Of a stretch of DNA of 14,209 nucleotides, positions 1 through 7,441 are shown piece by piece; the stretch's first letter is position 1; each line of letters begins with the position of its first letter. The stretch comes from Chlamydomonas sphaeroides (taxonomy: Eukaryota > Chlorophyta > Chlorophyceae > Chlamydomonadales > Chlamydomonadaceae): the NCBI GenBank assembly GCA_001662425.1, contig BDDC01002312.1:1-14209 (forward strand), read 5' to 3'. The position numbers were made by a program, and so were the translations under genes. The notes under the pieces are model-generated. The model was given only the letters and a program-made list of their open reading frames with translations. It had not been told where the DNA came from and did no database searches.

Positions 1-3000
1 CACCTCCTCCTTCCCCGGAGCCGCCCAGCCCTACACCTCCTCCTCCTTCCCTAGAGCCGCCCAGCCCTTCGCCTTCTCCTCCTCCTCCCCCTTCCCCGGA
101 GCCGCTTAGCCCTCCCCCACCTCCTCCTTCCCCGGAGCCGCCCAGCACCCCGGCCCCTCCCTTGCCGCCGCTCTCCCCTACTCCACCCAGCTCGCCCCCA
201 CCCGCCCACCCTCAGGAAGGCACAGCCGATGCGCCGTCTCCTACTTTAAGTCCAATGCCACCCAGCCCTTCGCCGCATCCCCCACCGCTGTCTACCACTC
301 CACCGGGCCTGTCACGACCCACAACCCCTCTGGAAGCCACGCCTGCTGCGCCGTCTCCGCATTCGCCCCAACCTCCAGCCCCAGAACCACCCAGCCTACC
401 GAGCCCCCAGCCCCCTCCACCTTTCCCCAAGCCTCCCAGTCCGCCACCTCCACATTCCCCTCCTTCTTCCTCTTCGGAAGGCACACCTGGCACGCCGTCG
501 TTTCCTTTGTCTCCCAGCCCTCCCCCACCGCCGCCACCTCTGCCTCCGCCACATTCTTCCACCGCGCCCCGCCAATCTTCATCTCCGTCCCCACCTCCAT
601 TGCCATCCGCACCTCTGCCGCCGCCCTTGCCCATCCCTCGTCCGCCAGTCACGCCCACGCTCCTCAGCATCCCTCCCCCTCCAACTCCCCCACCCTCGCC
701 GCCGCCCCCCTCGCCGCGCCCGCTTCCCTCGCCCCGTCCACCGCCACGGCCCCCAACCCCAACACGGCCACCATCACCTCCCCTTGCCCCCATCGTCCTA
801 CCCTCCATCGGCATCCCGCCAGAGTACATCGCGCAGCAAAGCACCGACACCGAGGGCTTCCTGACGGTCACACAGGTAGCATCGCGCTGCCAGACACATT
901 TCCTTTACACAATGTGGTCACTACGTCAGTGATAGAGACTTGAGCTCACCTGCAAAACCCTACACGTAGGATGTGGTTGTGCCCGACATCATCGCGTCCG
1001 ACCCCACGGCGCTCTCGGCACTGTTCCCCGACGCCACGAGCATAAGGATCGAGGCCACTAAGGTGCGCCCCAGCGGCAGCAGCGCTCATGGCAGCTGAGC
1101 GCAGCGCGCTCTCCCCGCCTAGGGGCGTGTCCCTGGGGCGCTGGGGATACCGGTAGCTGGGGCTGCCGGCGCTGCCGCTGCTGCTGGGCTGGCGGCTGCT
1201 GGCGCTGGGGCCTGGGCCTGGGCTGGCGCCCTCGCGTCGCTGGGGCTACGGGCGCTGCGCTGCCCTCGGGCTGCCGGGGGAGGGGGGTCTTGGGCTCTTG
1301 GGCTGGCGGCCCCCACCACTTCCAAACGCACACGCACTGGATACCGGGCGCCTGCCTGTGCCCGTGCCCGTGCCCGTGCCCAGGTGGATATGCCCGTGGA
1401 CGTGACCAGCACGGTGCTGAGCGTCGCGTCGCTCGCCGGCAGCAGGCTGGGGGAGGTGCGGTGGCGCGCGGGGGGGCGGGCTCCGGGTGATTGACGACCA
1501 CCAGCGCCGTGACAGTCGGACGCCAGCGGCACACGCGCCCCACGGAGCGCGGCGCACCGCGGCCGGACAGAGCAGCTCGGGCCCCCCCCAGCAGGGTAGC
1601 GGACGGTCATCGTGGCTGGGCGCCCCGCCCCTAACTACGTCAGAGGCTGAGGCCGAGTCCCCTCCCGCCCCTTCCTCCGCCGCCGGGCATCAGGTGGTGG
1701 AGGTGGCGGTGGACTGCACGCCCGACTTCCTGGCCGCCTTCCGGGCTGAGCTCCTCCTGCGCAGCGACGTCAGCCCGGAGCTCATAGCCAACATCACCTG
1801 CCAGGCCACACGGACGGGAGGTTTCGCAGCAGCAGCACCCGCCGGCGGCGGTGGAGACGGCAGCGCCGCCGTCGTGCTGACGCCCAGCAGCCCTGACTCC
1901 AGCCTGCTGAGCCCTGCGGCCAGCTCCCTGAGCCCCGACCCCAGCCCCGAGCCGAGCCGGAGGCCGCCGCCGGCGACCCAGCCGCCGCCCGTGTACGGTG
2001 CAGGAGCTACCGCCACCTCGCCTTCGCCTGGCCCCGTACTGGGCCCGGCCGCAGGCGCCAGCGGGCCCAGCGGCAGCCCGGCCGCCAGCGCTGGTGCCGC
2101 GCCGGGGCCGCAGCCGTCGCGGCGGCGCGCGCTGCTGCAGGCGGGGTCCGAGGGCTGCTCCGGTAACAGCACCATGGGCATGATGATCGTGCTGCGGGTG
2201 CCCGCCGACACGGACGGCGGCACGGCCACGGCCGCCGAGGTCCGCCGCCGGCTGCTGGCGACACTGGATGTGTGGACGGCCGAGGGCCAGGCGGCGGCGC
2301 AGGCGTCCGGGGCCGGGTCTGACGGCACGGGCAGCGGCCAAGCGCCCGTGCCCGGGCTGGCGCTGTGCGGCCCCAGCGAGGCCCAGGTGGTCACGACGGC
2401 CGAGGTGGGGCGGTGTGTGTGTCGGCCGTGGTGCGTGGTGCGTGCGCAGCCGGCAGCGGGGGCTGTGGCTGGCGGCAACCTTGCCTTGCGCCGCTGGCTT
2501 GCGTCGGTACACCAGCGCGTCAGCGCGTCGTCCGGAGGTTAGATCGCTGTGCGGGCGGCCGTGCGCACACACGCCGAGCGCTACGAAGTCCATGCATGCG
2601 CCCATACCACGCCCCTGTGTGCGCAGCTGGCTGCGACGTGCAGGCCGGAGCCCCAAGCCCGCTGGCTGCGCCCCGCCTCGCTCTGTCCCGCTCCGGCCGC
2701 AGGTCCGGGTGACGACCGAGGTGCCGCTAAACACGGTGGGCGCCGCCGCGGTGGCGGCGGTGTGCGGCGCGGAGGAGCCCACCTCCACGACGGCGTTTGG
2801 CGGCGAGGGCAGCGACGTGGCGTGCAGCGTGGCGCTGGCGGAGCTGGCGCCGGGACAGGTGCGGCCATGCCTCGAGGGAGGGGGCCCAAGCTGCGGCCAT
2901 GCCTCGTGCTCACACGGCACCGCAACCGGACAGCGCCTCAACCCGTCTGCTTGCCCCTCGCGTGCCTGCTGGCCTTGTGCGCGTCGCCGTGCAGACAAGC

Positions 3001-5684
3001 AGCCAACAGGCCGCGCCGGCGCCCGGCCCAGGACCCGTGTCCTCTGGCTCGCCCTGGCTGCCCATCATCATCGCGGCCGCGGCCACGGGCGGTGTGGCCA
3101 TGGGCCTGTGCGCCGCCATCGCGGTGGTGCTGGTTGGCCGCAGGCGGCGCCGCCAGCAGCTCGAGGCCGAGGAGGCAGAGCAGCAGGAGGTGCGCGGGGC
3201 CGGCCTCCTGTGCCGATCGTGTTGCTGTTGGGGAGCTGCATGCGTGCTGCCAGCCGTGTCGCGAGTCCTAGATGGGGAGCCTGGGGTGACGAGGCTCGCG
3301 CGCCCGTCGTACTTACACGCTCACGCTCCCGTCGCTTGTGCGCCTTTTACCCGCGGCCTCAGGACGGAGCCGCCTACAAGCGCTCCGGCTCGGGGCGCGA
3401 CGCCCCACCCGGCTCCGACCTGGCCAGCCCCTCTGCCGACGGCAATCAGCTCTGGCCCCAGGCTGCACACGCCGCCGCAGACGCCATGTCCCGGCCCTCC
3501 ACTCCCGCGGTGTGGCCCTCGCTGATGGACTACCCGGACCGCAGCCAGCCGGGAGGGGCGCTGTTTGTGCTGCCGCCGACGTCGCCGGACGGTGCGTTCC
3601 AAGCGCCCCCCGTTAGCCGGAGCGGATCCTTTGGCGCGCTGGACGAGGCCCGGCCCAAGGCGCCCCGCGCCCGCACGCCACCGCCCAGCGCCGGCGTCCG
3701 GACGCGCAGCACGAGCGGCTGGCAATCTGTGGTCGCGGCCGCAGGCATGGCCTCGCCGCTGCCGCAGCAGCTGTCGCCGCCGCCGGCCTCGACCGGCGGC
3801 ACTGGCCGCCGCCAGCGCGCCAGCATGCCCAACTGGCTCCTGCTGCCGGCAAGCGGCGCCGCGTCGCCCCAGCCGTCCTACACCAGTGCCAGTGGAGGCG
3901 GCGGCCGCAGCGTGCGCAGCGTGCGCAGCGTCAAGCTGAGCGCGCCGGGCTGGCCCGAAGCTGGCGACGACGATGACGGCGTGGCGGCGGCGCTGACATC
4001 TCCCCGTGGCGGCGCCGCCGTGAACTCGTCGCTGCGCCCGGACTCGCGCGCCTCGGTGTACAGCAACTCGCTGTTCGATGACGCCGACGTGGAGCTGCCT
4101 GACCCGCCTCCGGCAGCCGCGGCCGCGGCGCCTCGGGCGCTCCTGCCGCCAGCGGTTGCGGCGGCCATGGCCGGCCGGCCCCGCCTCGGCAGCCGGCCCG
4201 GCAGCCGGGCCGGGTCGTTCAAGATGCGCGCGGCGTCGCTGCTTGGCGTGCGAGGGAGCGACATCGTGCCACTCTCGCCCGGGGACGAGGAGGAGGAGGC
4301 GGCACAGACGCCGGCCGCGCCGCCGCCGACCGGCGGCGCTGCCGCTGCCACCGCGTGCAGCCCCTCCGCCGGCTCGGGTGGCAGCCACCCCGGCTCGCCC
4401 AACTCGCTGCCCTCGCCTCGCGGTCCCGCGCAGCTGCCGTCGCCGTGGCTTCAAATGCCTCCAGCGCCGCCCAGCACTTGCATGCCGCCTGCAACGCCCG
4501 TGATGACGTCAGGCCCCCAGGCGGCCGCGGACGCCGCCGCCGCCAGCGCCGCCTCGCCGGCTGCCTGCAGCTCACCGCGCGGCGAGGCTCCTGCCAAGGC
4601 TGCCATGACGCCTGTCAGGGGCATGCGGGTGTCCTTCGCCAACGCGCCGGAGATGGGCGAGGCCGGGCCGCGCTCGCAAGGCGCCACCGGCCGCGGCCTG
4701 CACCGCCTCCGCACGCCGTCGTCCGGGCTGCAGGAGCGGCTGGAGGAGACGGACGCGGAGTTTGACGAGGACGAGGAGGAGGACGAGGCCGGGAGGGAGG
4801 AGCAGCAGGATCGAGGGGCAGGGGCGCACGGCGACAGGGACATGGCCGCAGCCCGCCGCGCTGCGCTCAGCCGTCGTTGGCTCAGCCTGCGCGTCAACTC
4901 CTCCAGCGCTGCGGCAGCTCTGGCATCCCGCGCCCTCACCGCGACGGCATCGCCGCCGCCGCCGCCGCCGCCTGCGGACCCGAAGCGGGGGCTCCGCTGG
5001 CTCAGCATGAGAGTGCGTTCGTCGGCGGCCAACACCCAGCAGGCCGCCGAAGTGGGTCAGGCGTCCGTTGTGAGCGGCATGCCAGCGGGGCTGCAGCGGC
5101 GCGCGACCTTCTCCGGCGCCGCGCTTCGCTGGCCGGCGACCATGGCGGCCAGCATGGCGGCGGCGGCGCAGGCCCGCGCCGGCAGCCTGAGCGGGCTGCC
5201 GGCCCGGTGGGGGCAGGGGCCGCTGCTTGATGGCGGTGTGGGCGCCGGAGAGGGACCGGGGGCTGAGGAGCTGATGGTGCTGCCGGGAGCCCGCGGTCCC
5301 AGCGTGACGATGCCGAGGCCGAGGAGGACGGCGCCGTCGGCCACGGCCCAGGCGCCACCCTCGGCCTGGGGTGAGGCGGCGGCCGGCGCAGGCGTCGCGA
5401 CGGATGCCGTCGCTGCGGCCGGTGACGCGGGCGGTTGGCCGGCGTCTGGCGTGCGGCCGCCGCTGGGTCCGTCGGCTGGCGTCGCGGAGCCAGCGCCGCA
5501 GCCGGGCTGGGCGGTGCAGCAGCCGCGGGGTGAGGGAGGCGAGTCGGCGCCTGCGTCTGACGACGAGCGCCATGCAGGTCGACACGTGTCAGCTAGCTGC
5601 AGCGGCGTCCCGGGCGCGGGCGGCCTGTCTTGGCCGCGACGGCCGGCCAGCTTCCAGCGCAGCCCGCTGGGGGAGCGGCGCTGA
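1..5684 (+). CDS. Single-pass membrane protein, Pro-rich stalk plus six-Cys ectodomain plus long cytoplasmic tail (5' partial, 7 exons)
   Basis: Proposed exons are 3-875, 970-1062, 1384-1413, 1595-2404, 2703-2858, 2995-3189 and 3363-5684. All junctions are phase 0 with GT...AG ends, giving 1492 residues and a TGA at 5682-5684. The frame is open to the left edge, so the start and any signal peptide are missing. Domains in order: Pro/Ser-rich stalk (residues about 1-258), conserved ectodomain beginning PLAPIVLPSIGIPPEYI (about 259-654), transmembrane helix (675-701), Arg-rich stop-transfer, and a tail of about 790 residues. The splice pattern was chosen because each exon lines up with an exon of the opposing paralogue at 7442-14209. 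The least certain boundary is the 1595 acceptor; 1592 or 1571 would also keep frame. I do not recognise the family. A cell-surface or wall-contact receptor-like role is inferred from layout only; no kinase, cyclase or other enzyme motif was seen. Confidence 0.8.
3..150 (+). repeat. Coding tandem repeat, about four degenerate units of PPSPEPPSP
   Basis: Four degenerate copies of a unit of roughly 30-50 bp encode variants of PPPSPEPPSP. The core CCGGAGCCGCCCAGC (or CTAGAGCCGCCCAGC, CCGGAGCCGCTTAGC) recurs near 15, 51, 98 and 134. The array reaches the left edge of the window, so its true length is unknown. Unit length varies in multiples of three, so the frame is kept. Confidence 0.75.
3..776 (+). 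other. Pro/Ser-rich HRGP-like stalk region of the plus-strand gene
   Basis: The frame starting at base 3 reads almost entirely Pro, Ser, Thr and Ala, with many SP, SPP and PPPP blocks. In green algae such blocks are typical hydroxyproline-rich glycoprotein modules that are hydroxylated and O-glycosylated and form stiff extended rods in the extracellular matrix. Here the region precedes the conserved ectodomain, so it probably acts as an extracellular stalk or wall-binding segment. There are no cysteines. The complementary strand is open as a Gly-rich frame, which is a by-product of composition. Confidence 0.85.
876..969 (+). other. Intron 1 of plus gene
   Basis: It begins GTAGCA after the TVTQ codons and ends CACGTAG before GAT GTG GTT. 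It is phase 0 and 94 nt long. Reading through it gives a stop (TGA ending at 932). The paralogue has no intron here and reads straight from TVTQ into QVDVPQ, which supports the splice. Confidence 0.8.
1063..1383 (+). other. Intron 2 of plus gene, low complexity, with hexanucleotide acceptor tract
   Basis: The donor GTGCGC follows the codons for ATK and the acceptor is GTGCCCAG. The body is a GCTGG/CTGGGG-rich low-complexity stretch (about 1130-1320). It ends in a tandem CCCGTG repeat (about 1358-1381) that doubles as the pyrimidine-rich tract of the acceptor. No coding frame in it matches the paralogue. Confidence 0.75.
3055..3135 (+). other. Transmembrane helix of the plus-strand gene product
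   Basis: In exon 2995-3189 about 27 residues from WLPIII to AIAVVLV are uninterrupted hydrophobic or small residues. They are followed by GRRRRRQQ, a classic positive-inside stop-transfer. A short linker rich in Pro, Gly and Ser precedes it. This places the Pro-rich and Cys-containing part outside the cell and the long tail inside. The paralogue has an equivalent exon at 10447-10653 with matching phase and position. Confidence 0.9.
3136..5684 (+). other. Long low-complexity cytoplasmic tail of the plus-strand gene
   Basis: About 790 residues, mostly one intronless exon (3363-5684), rich in Ala, Pro, Ser, Gly and Arg and probably disordered. Visible elements in order: RSVRSVRSVKLS (9-bp micro-repeat near 3908-3934); SRPGSRAGSF basophilic Ser sites (about 4189-4220); TPVRGMRVSF (4608-4637); an Asp/Glu block (about 4750-4800); the duplicated RWLSLRVNSS (4875-4904) and RWLSMRVRSS (4995-5024); a GCC run encoding poly-Pro (about 4950-4972); RRATFSG (5097-5117); and the C-terminal RSPLGERR. 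Several of these recur in the paralogue's tail. No catalytic domain was recognised. Confidence 0.75.
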
Positions 5685-5850
5685 GGGCGTGCCGCGCATC
5701 GTGACTGGAGCGATTGCGTGCGGCAGAGGGCTGGTCTCGCGCTCGCATGCAGGGTTCGGGCCACGGCCAGCGGCACGGGCGGCACGGGCGGGCGCGCCGG
5801 TGCGGAGGAGTGCGCTGCCGAGACGCTGTGCATTTTCACTCCTATGCAGA

Positions 5851-5977
5851 CACGGTAGCAAACAGACATGGAGCAGGCACCGCACGACGACGACAGAGCC
5901 CCAGAACTAGACGCTTAGCGCTCCACCTTAAACACGGTGTTGAGCAGACGTGGAGCAGGCGTTGCACGACGGCAGCG
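5851..5977 (+). repeat. Imperfect direct repeat, about 41-46 bp, offset 82 bp
   Basis: Copy 1 starts at 5851 and copy 2 at 5933. They share CACGGT, CAGAC, TGGAGCAGGC and GCACGACG in the same spacing. Most of the differences are transitions. The intervening sequence does not repeat clearly, so this may be an old, decayed tandem duplication in the 3' UTR of the plus-strand gene. Confidence 0.6.
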
Positions 5978-6466
5978 TGTGTTCAACTTCATTGGGCCCA
6001 ATAGCTAGAGTACGTGTGTGTGTGCGTGTGACAGTAGGCCTGCGGCTGGGATGTGCCGCGCACGGTAGGCTGAGGCTGAGGATGCCGGCTGGCGGCGCGG
6101 GACGTGCCAGGCGGTCGGTGTCCCAGCAGGCGAGACACGCTGCACGCGGCGCCCAATGGGGTCTTAACCTCCCCACGGGGGGTGCGTGGCTCGGAGGCGT
6201 CGGATGTTGCGGGCCGGCCGGTCCACTGAATTGCCGGGCGCACGCGCGCAGGCTGTGCGACACGTGCTGTAGTGCCAACCCATCGACCGCCGCCGCCAGT
6301 CCGAGCGAGGGCGGGGCGCTGAAAGAGCAAACGGCGTTCCATCAAGCGCCCGCCAACGGCATGTGACGGGAGGCGGCCGCGGCAGGCCTCCGGTACCGCA
6401 CCCCCGCACGCAACGCGGCGACCAGTCCGCGCCGTGGACGAGGTCGAAGGGCCCACACGCAGTTGA

Positions 6467-6471
6467 TTACA
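6467..6471 (-). terminator. Candidate polyadenylation signal TGTAA for the minus-strand gene
   Basis: TGTAA on the minus strand (TTACA on plus), the first such pentamer I found downstream of the stop at 7442. TGTAA is the known poly(A) signal of volvocine algae. Use here would give a 3' UTR of about 970 nt that contains the microsatellite. A five-base motif can occur by chance. Confidence 0.4.
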
Positions 6472-6731
6472 TGCCGAGGCGAGCAGCAATGACCCTGCCT
6501 GCGGTCCGACGCCACACGCTATGCTGCGCTGGACTGCTTCCAACGCACGCCCCAGCTCGCCCACACAAATGCTTATTGGTCTAGGTGTCGCCACCGCGGG
6601 TGCCGGTGCCCCAACGAAACGAACACAGCGGCACGCCATAGCGCCTCACGGCGCGCAATTGTACGGCGATGACCCGGCGCAATGCGTAATGAAAGTGGTT
6701 ATCTCCGCTTGCACTCGACGGCCCTGCGCTA

Positions 6732-6736
6732 TGTAA
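6732..6736 (+). terminator. Candidate polyadenylation signal TGTAA for the plus-strand gene
   Basis: TGTAA within ATGTAAAAACG, the first plus-strand copy I found after the stop at 5684. It implies a 3' UTR of about 1.05 kb. A GC-rich inverted repeat (AGCTGCCC ... GGGCAGCT, 6754-6780) follows about 18 nt downstream. The site lies beyond the candidate signal of the opposing gene, so the two transcripts would overlap at their ends. Confidence 0.45.
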
Positions 6737-6858
6737 AAACGCAGCAGCGCTCCAGCTGCCCGGGGCAGCCGGGGGCAGCTGAATCTAGCGGAGCGCTGTT
6801 CGTCATGTGTCACGGCCTGGACCGCATAGACGACTGCGGGCCCATAAGCAAGCGAATG

Positions 6859-7010
6859 CACGCACGCACACGCACACGCACACGCACACGCACACGCACA
6901 CGCACACGCACACGCACACGCACACGCACACGCACACGAACACGCACACGCACACGCACACGCACACGCACACGCACACGCACACGCACACGCACACGCA
7001 CACGCACACA
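6859..7010. repeat. Hexanucleotide microsatellite (CGCACA)n, about 25 units
   Basis: An almost perfect run of period 6 (CGCACA on plus, TGTGCG on minus). The only clear interruption I found is a C-to-A change at 6939. All frames on both strands stay open through it (Thr-Arg, His-Thr and Val-Cys type dipeptide repeats), so the long frames here are artefacts. It lies about 430 bp downstream of the minus-strand gene's stop, in its likely 3' UTR, where the RNA would be a UG-rich repeat. Confidence 0.95.
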
Positions 7011-7441
7011 GCGCGTCCACAGCGTACAAAGGCGGTCAGCGCTGGAGTCAGATGAAGATAAACTGTGCACCCTTCTTGTGCCGATGGACTCGCCAAGCAG
7101 AGGCCCGGCTCCTCGCACGCGCGCAACCGTTCCTTTCCTGCAATAAGCCACCATCCCTCCCTCGCGCCACACACTGCCACGCCACGGCGCCACAGCTGGC
7201 ACCAAGCTATCCGCTCATGCAGCCTCCCCGGCATCCCCGGCATCCCCCCACCGACCGCGCAAGTCTGCGCCACCCCCTTCTTTCGCTACCTCATGGCTAT
7301 GGCAAAGTCAGTCCGCGCGCTTGCACTCTCTTATTCACAATGCAGTGCGGTGCATGATGCGCTCAACTCAGCAGTACGCGCGTGCTGGCAGCAACGTGCT
7401 CAGCGGACGCAACCTAAATGCAGAAATGCTCGGCCAGGCGC

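Larger units (their letters stand above)
777..2858 (+). other. Conserved six-Cys ectodomain of the plus-strand gene
   Basis: This spans exons 1 (end) to 5. It starts with the IPPEYI and GFLTVTQ signature, then exon 970-1062 (VVVPDIIASDPTALSALFP..ATK), the 10-residue exon 1384-1413 (VDMPVDVTST), the long exon with VDCTPDFLAAFRAELLLRS and MIVLRVPA, and exon 2703-2858 with TEVPLNTVG and GGEGSDVAC. The visible ectodomain has exactly six Cys, with codons at 1715, 1799, 2156, 2366, 2763 and 2823. All six have counterparts in the paralogue, which suggests three disulfides. A spacer of about 100 residues rich in Pro/Ser/Ala (about 1805-2119) sits between Cys 2 and Cys 3 and is much shorter in the paralogue. 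The fold is unknown to me; alternating strands and helices are likely from the hydrophobic pattern. Confidence 0.7.
5685..7441. other. Intergenic region / convergent 3' UTRs
   Basis: About 1.76 kb between the two facing stop codons. No frame here resembles the paralogues or any family I know, and no tRNA or rRNA was seen. It holds an imperfect direct repeat (5851-5977), a GT-rich patch near 6011-6032, a possible polyadenylation signal on each strand, a short GC-rich hairpin (6754-6780) and the hexanucleotide microsatellite 6859-7010. Both 3' UTRs most likely occupy most of it. Confidence 0.7.

Noticed and set aside
212..871. Long minus-strand open frame of mostly Gly
   Set aside because: It is the complement of the Pro-rich exon; Pro codons (CCN) read as Gly (GGN) on the other strand. 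It has no domain, and the exon on the plus strand is supported by the paralogue.
2268..2702. Upstream part of the long plus-strand frame ending at 5684
   Set aside because: The frame happens to be open across exon 4 in a wrong register and across introns. Paralogue matching shows the true coding uses other frames up to 2404 and between 2995 and 3189.
777..2858. Pherophorin (DUF3707) domain
   Set aside because: The Pro-rich stalk suggests it, but the Cys spacing and sequence do not fit what I know of pherophorin domains, and a membrane helix with a long tail follows.
3321..4454. Long antisense open frame over the plus-gene tail
   Set aside because: It is a composition effect of very GC-rich DNA; it is rich in Arg, Ala and Gly, has no recognisable domain and lacks a paralogue counterpart.
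3136..5684. Kinase or cyclase domain in the tail
   Set aside because: No glycine-rich loop, HRD, DFG or cyclase motifs were seen in either tail; both are low complexity.
6859..7010. Telomere-like or CRISPR-like array
   Set aside because: The unit CGCACA does not match the TTTTAGGG telomere repeat of these algae, and there are no spacers between units.
6646..7273. Open frames encoding Thr-Arg, His-Thr or Val-Cys dipeptide repeats
   Set aside because: All come from the hexanucleotide microsatellite, which has no stop in any frame.
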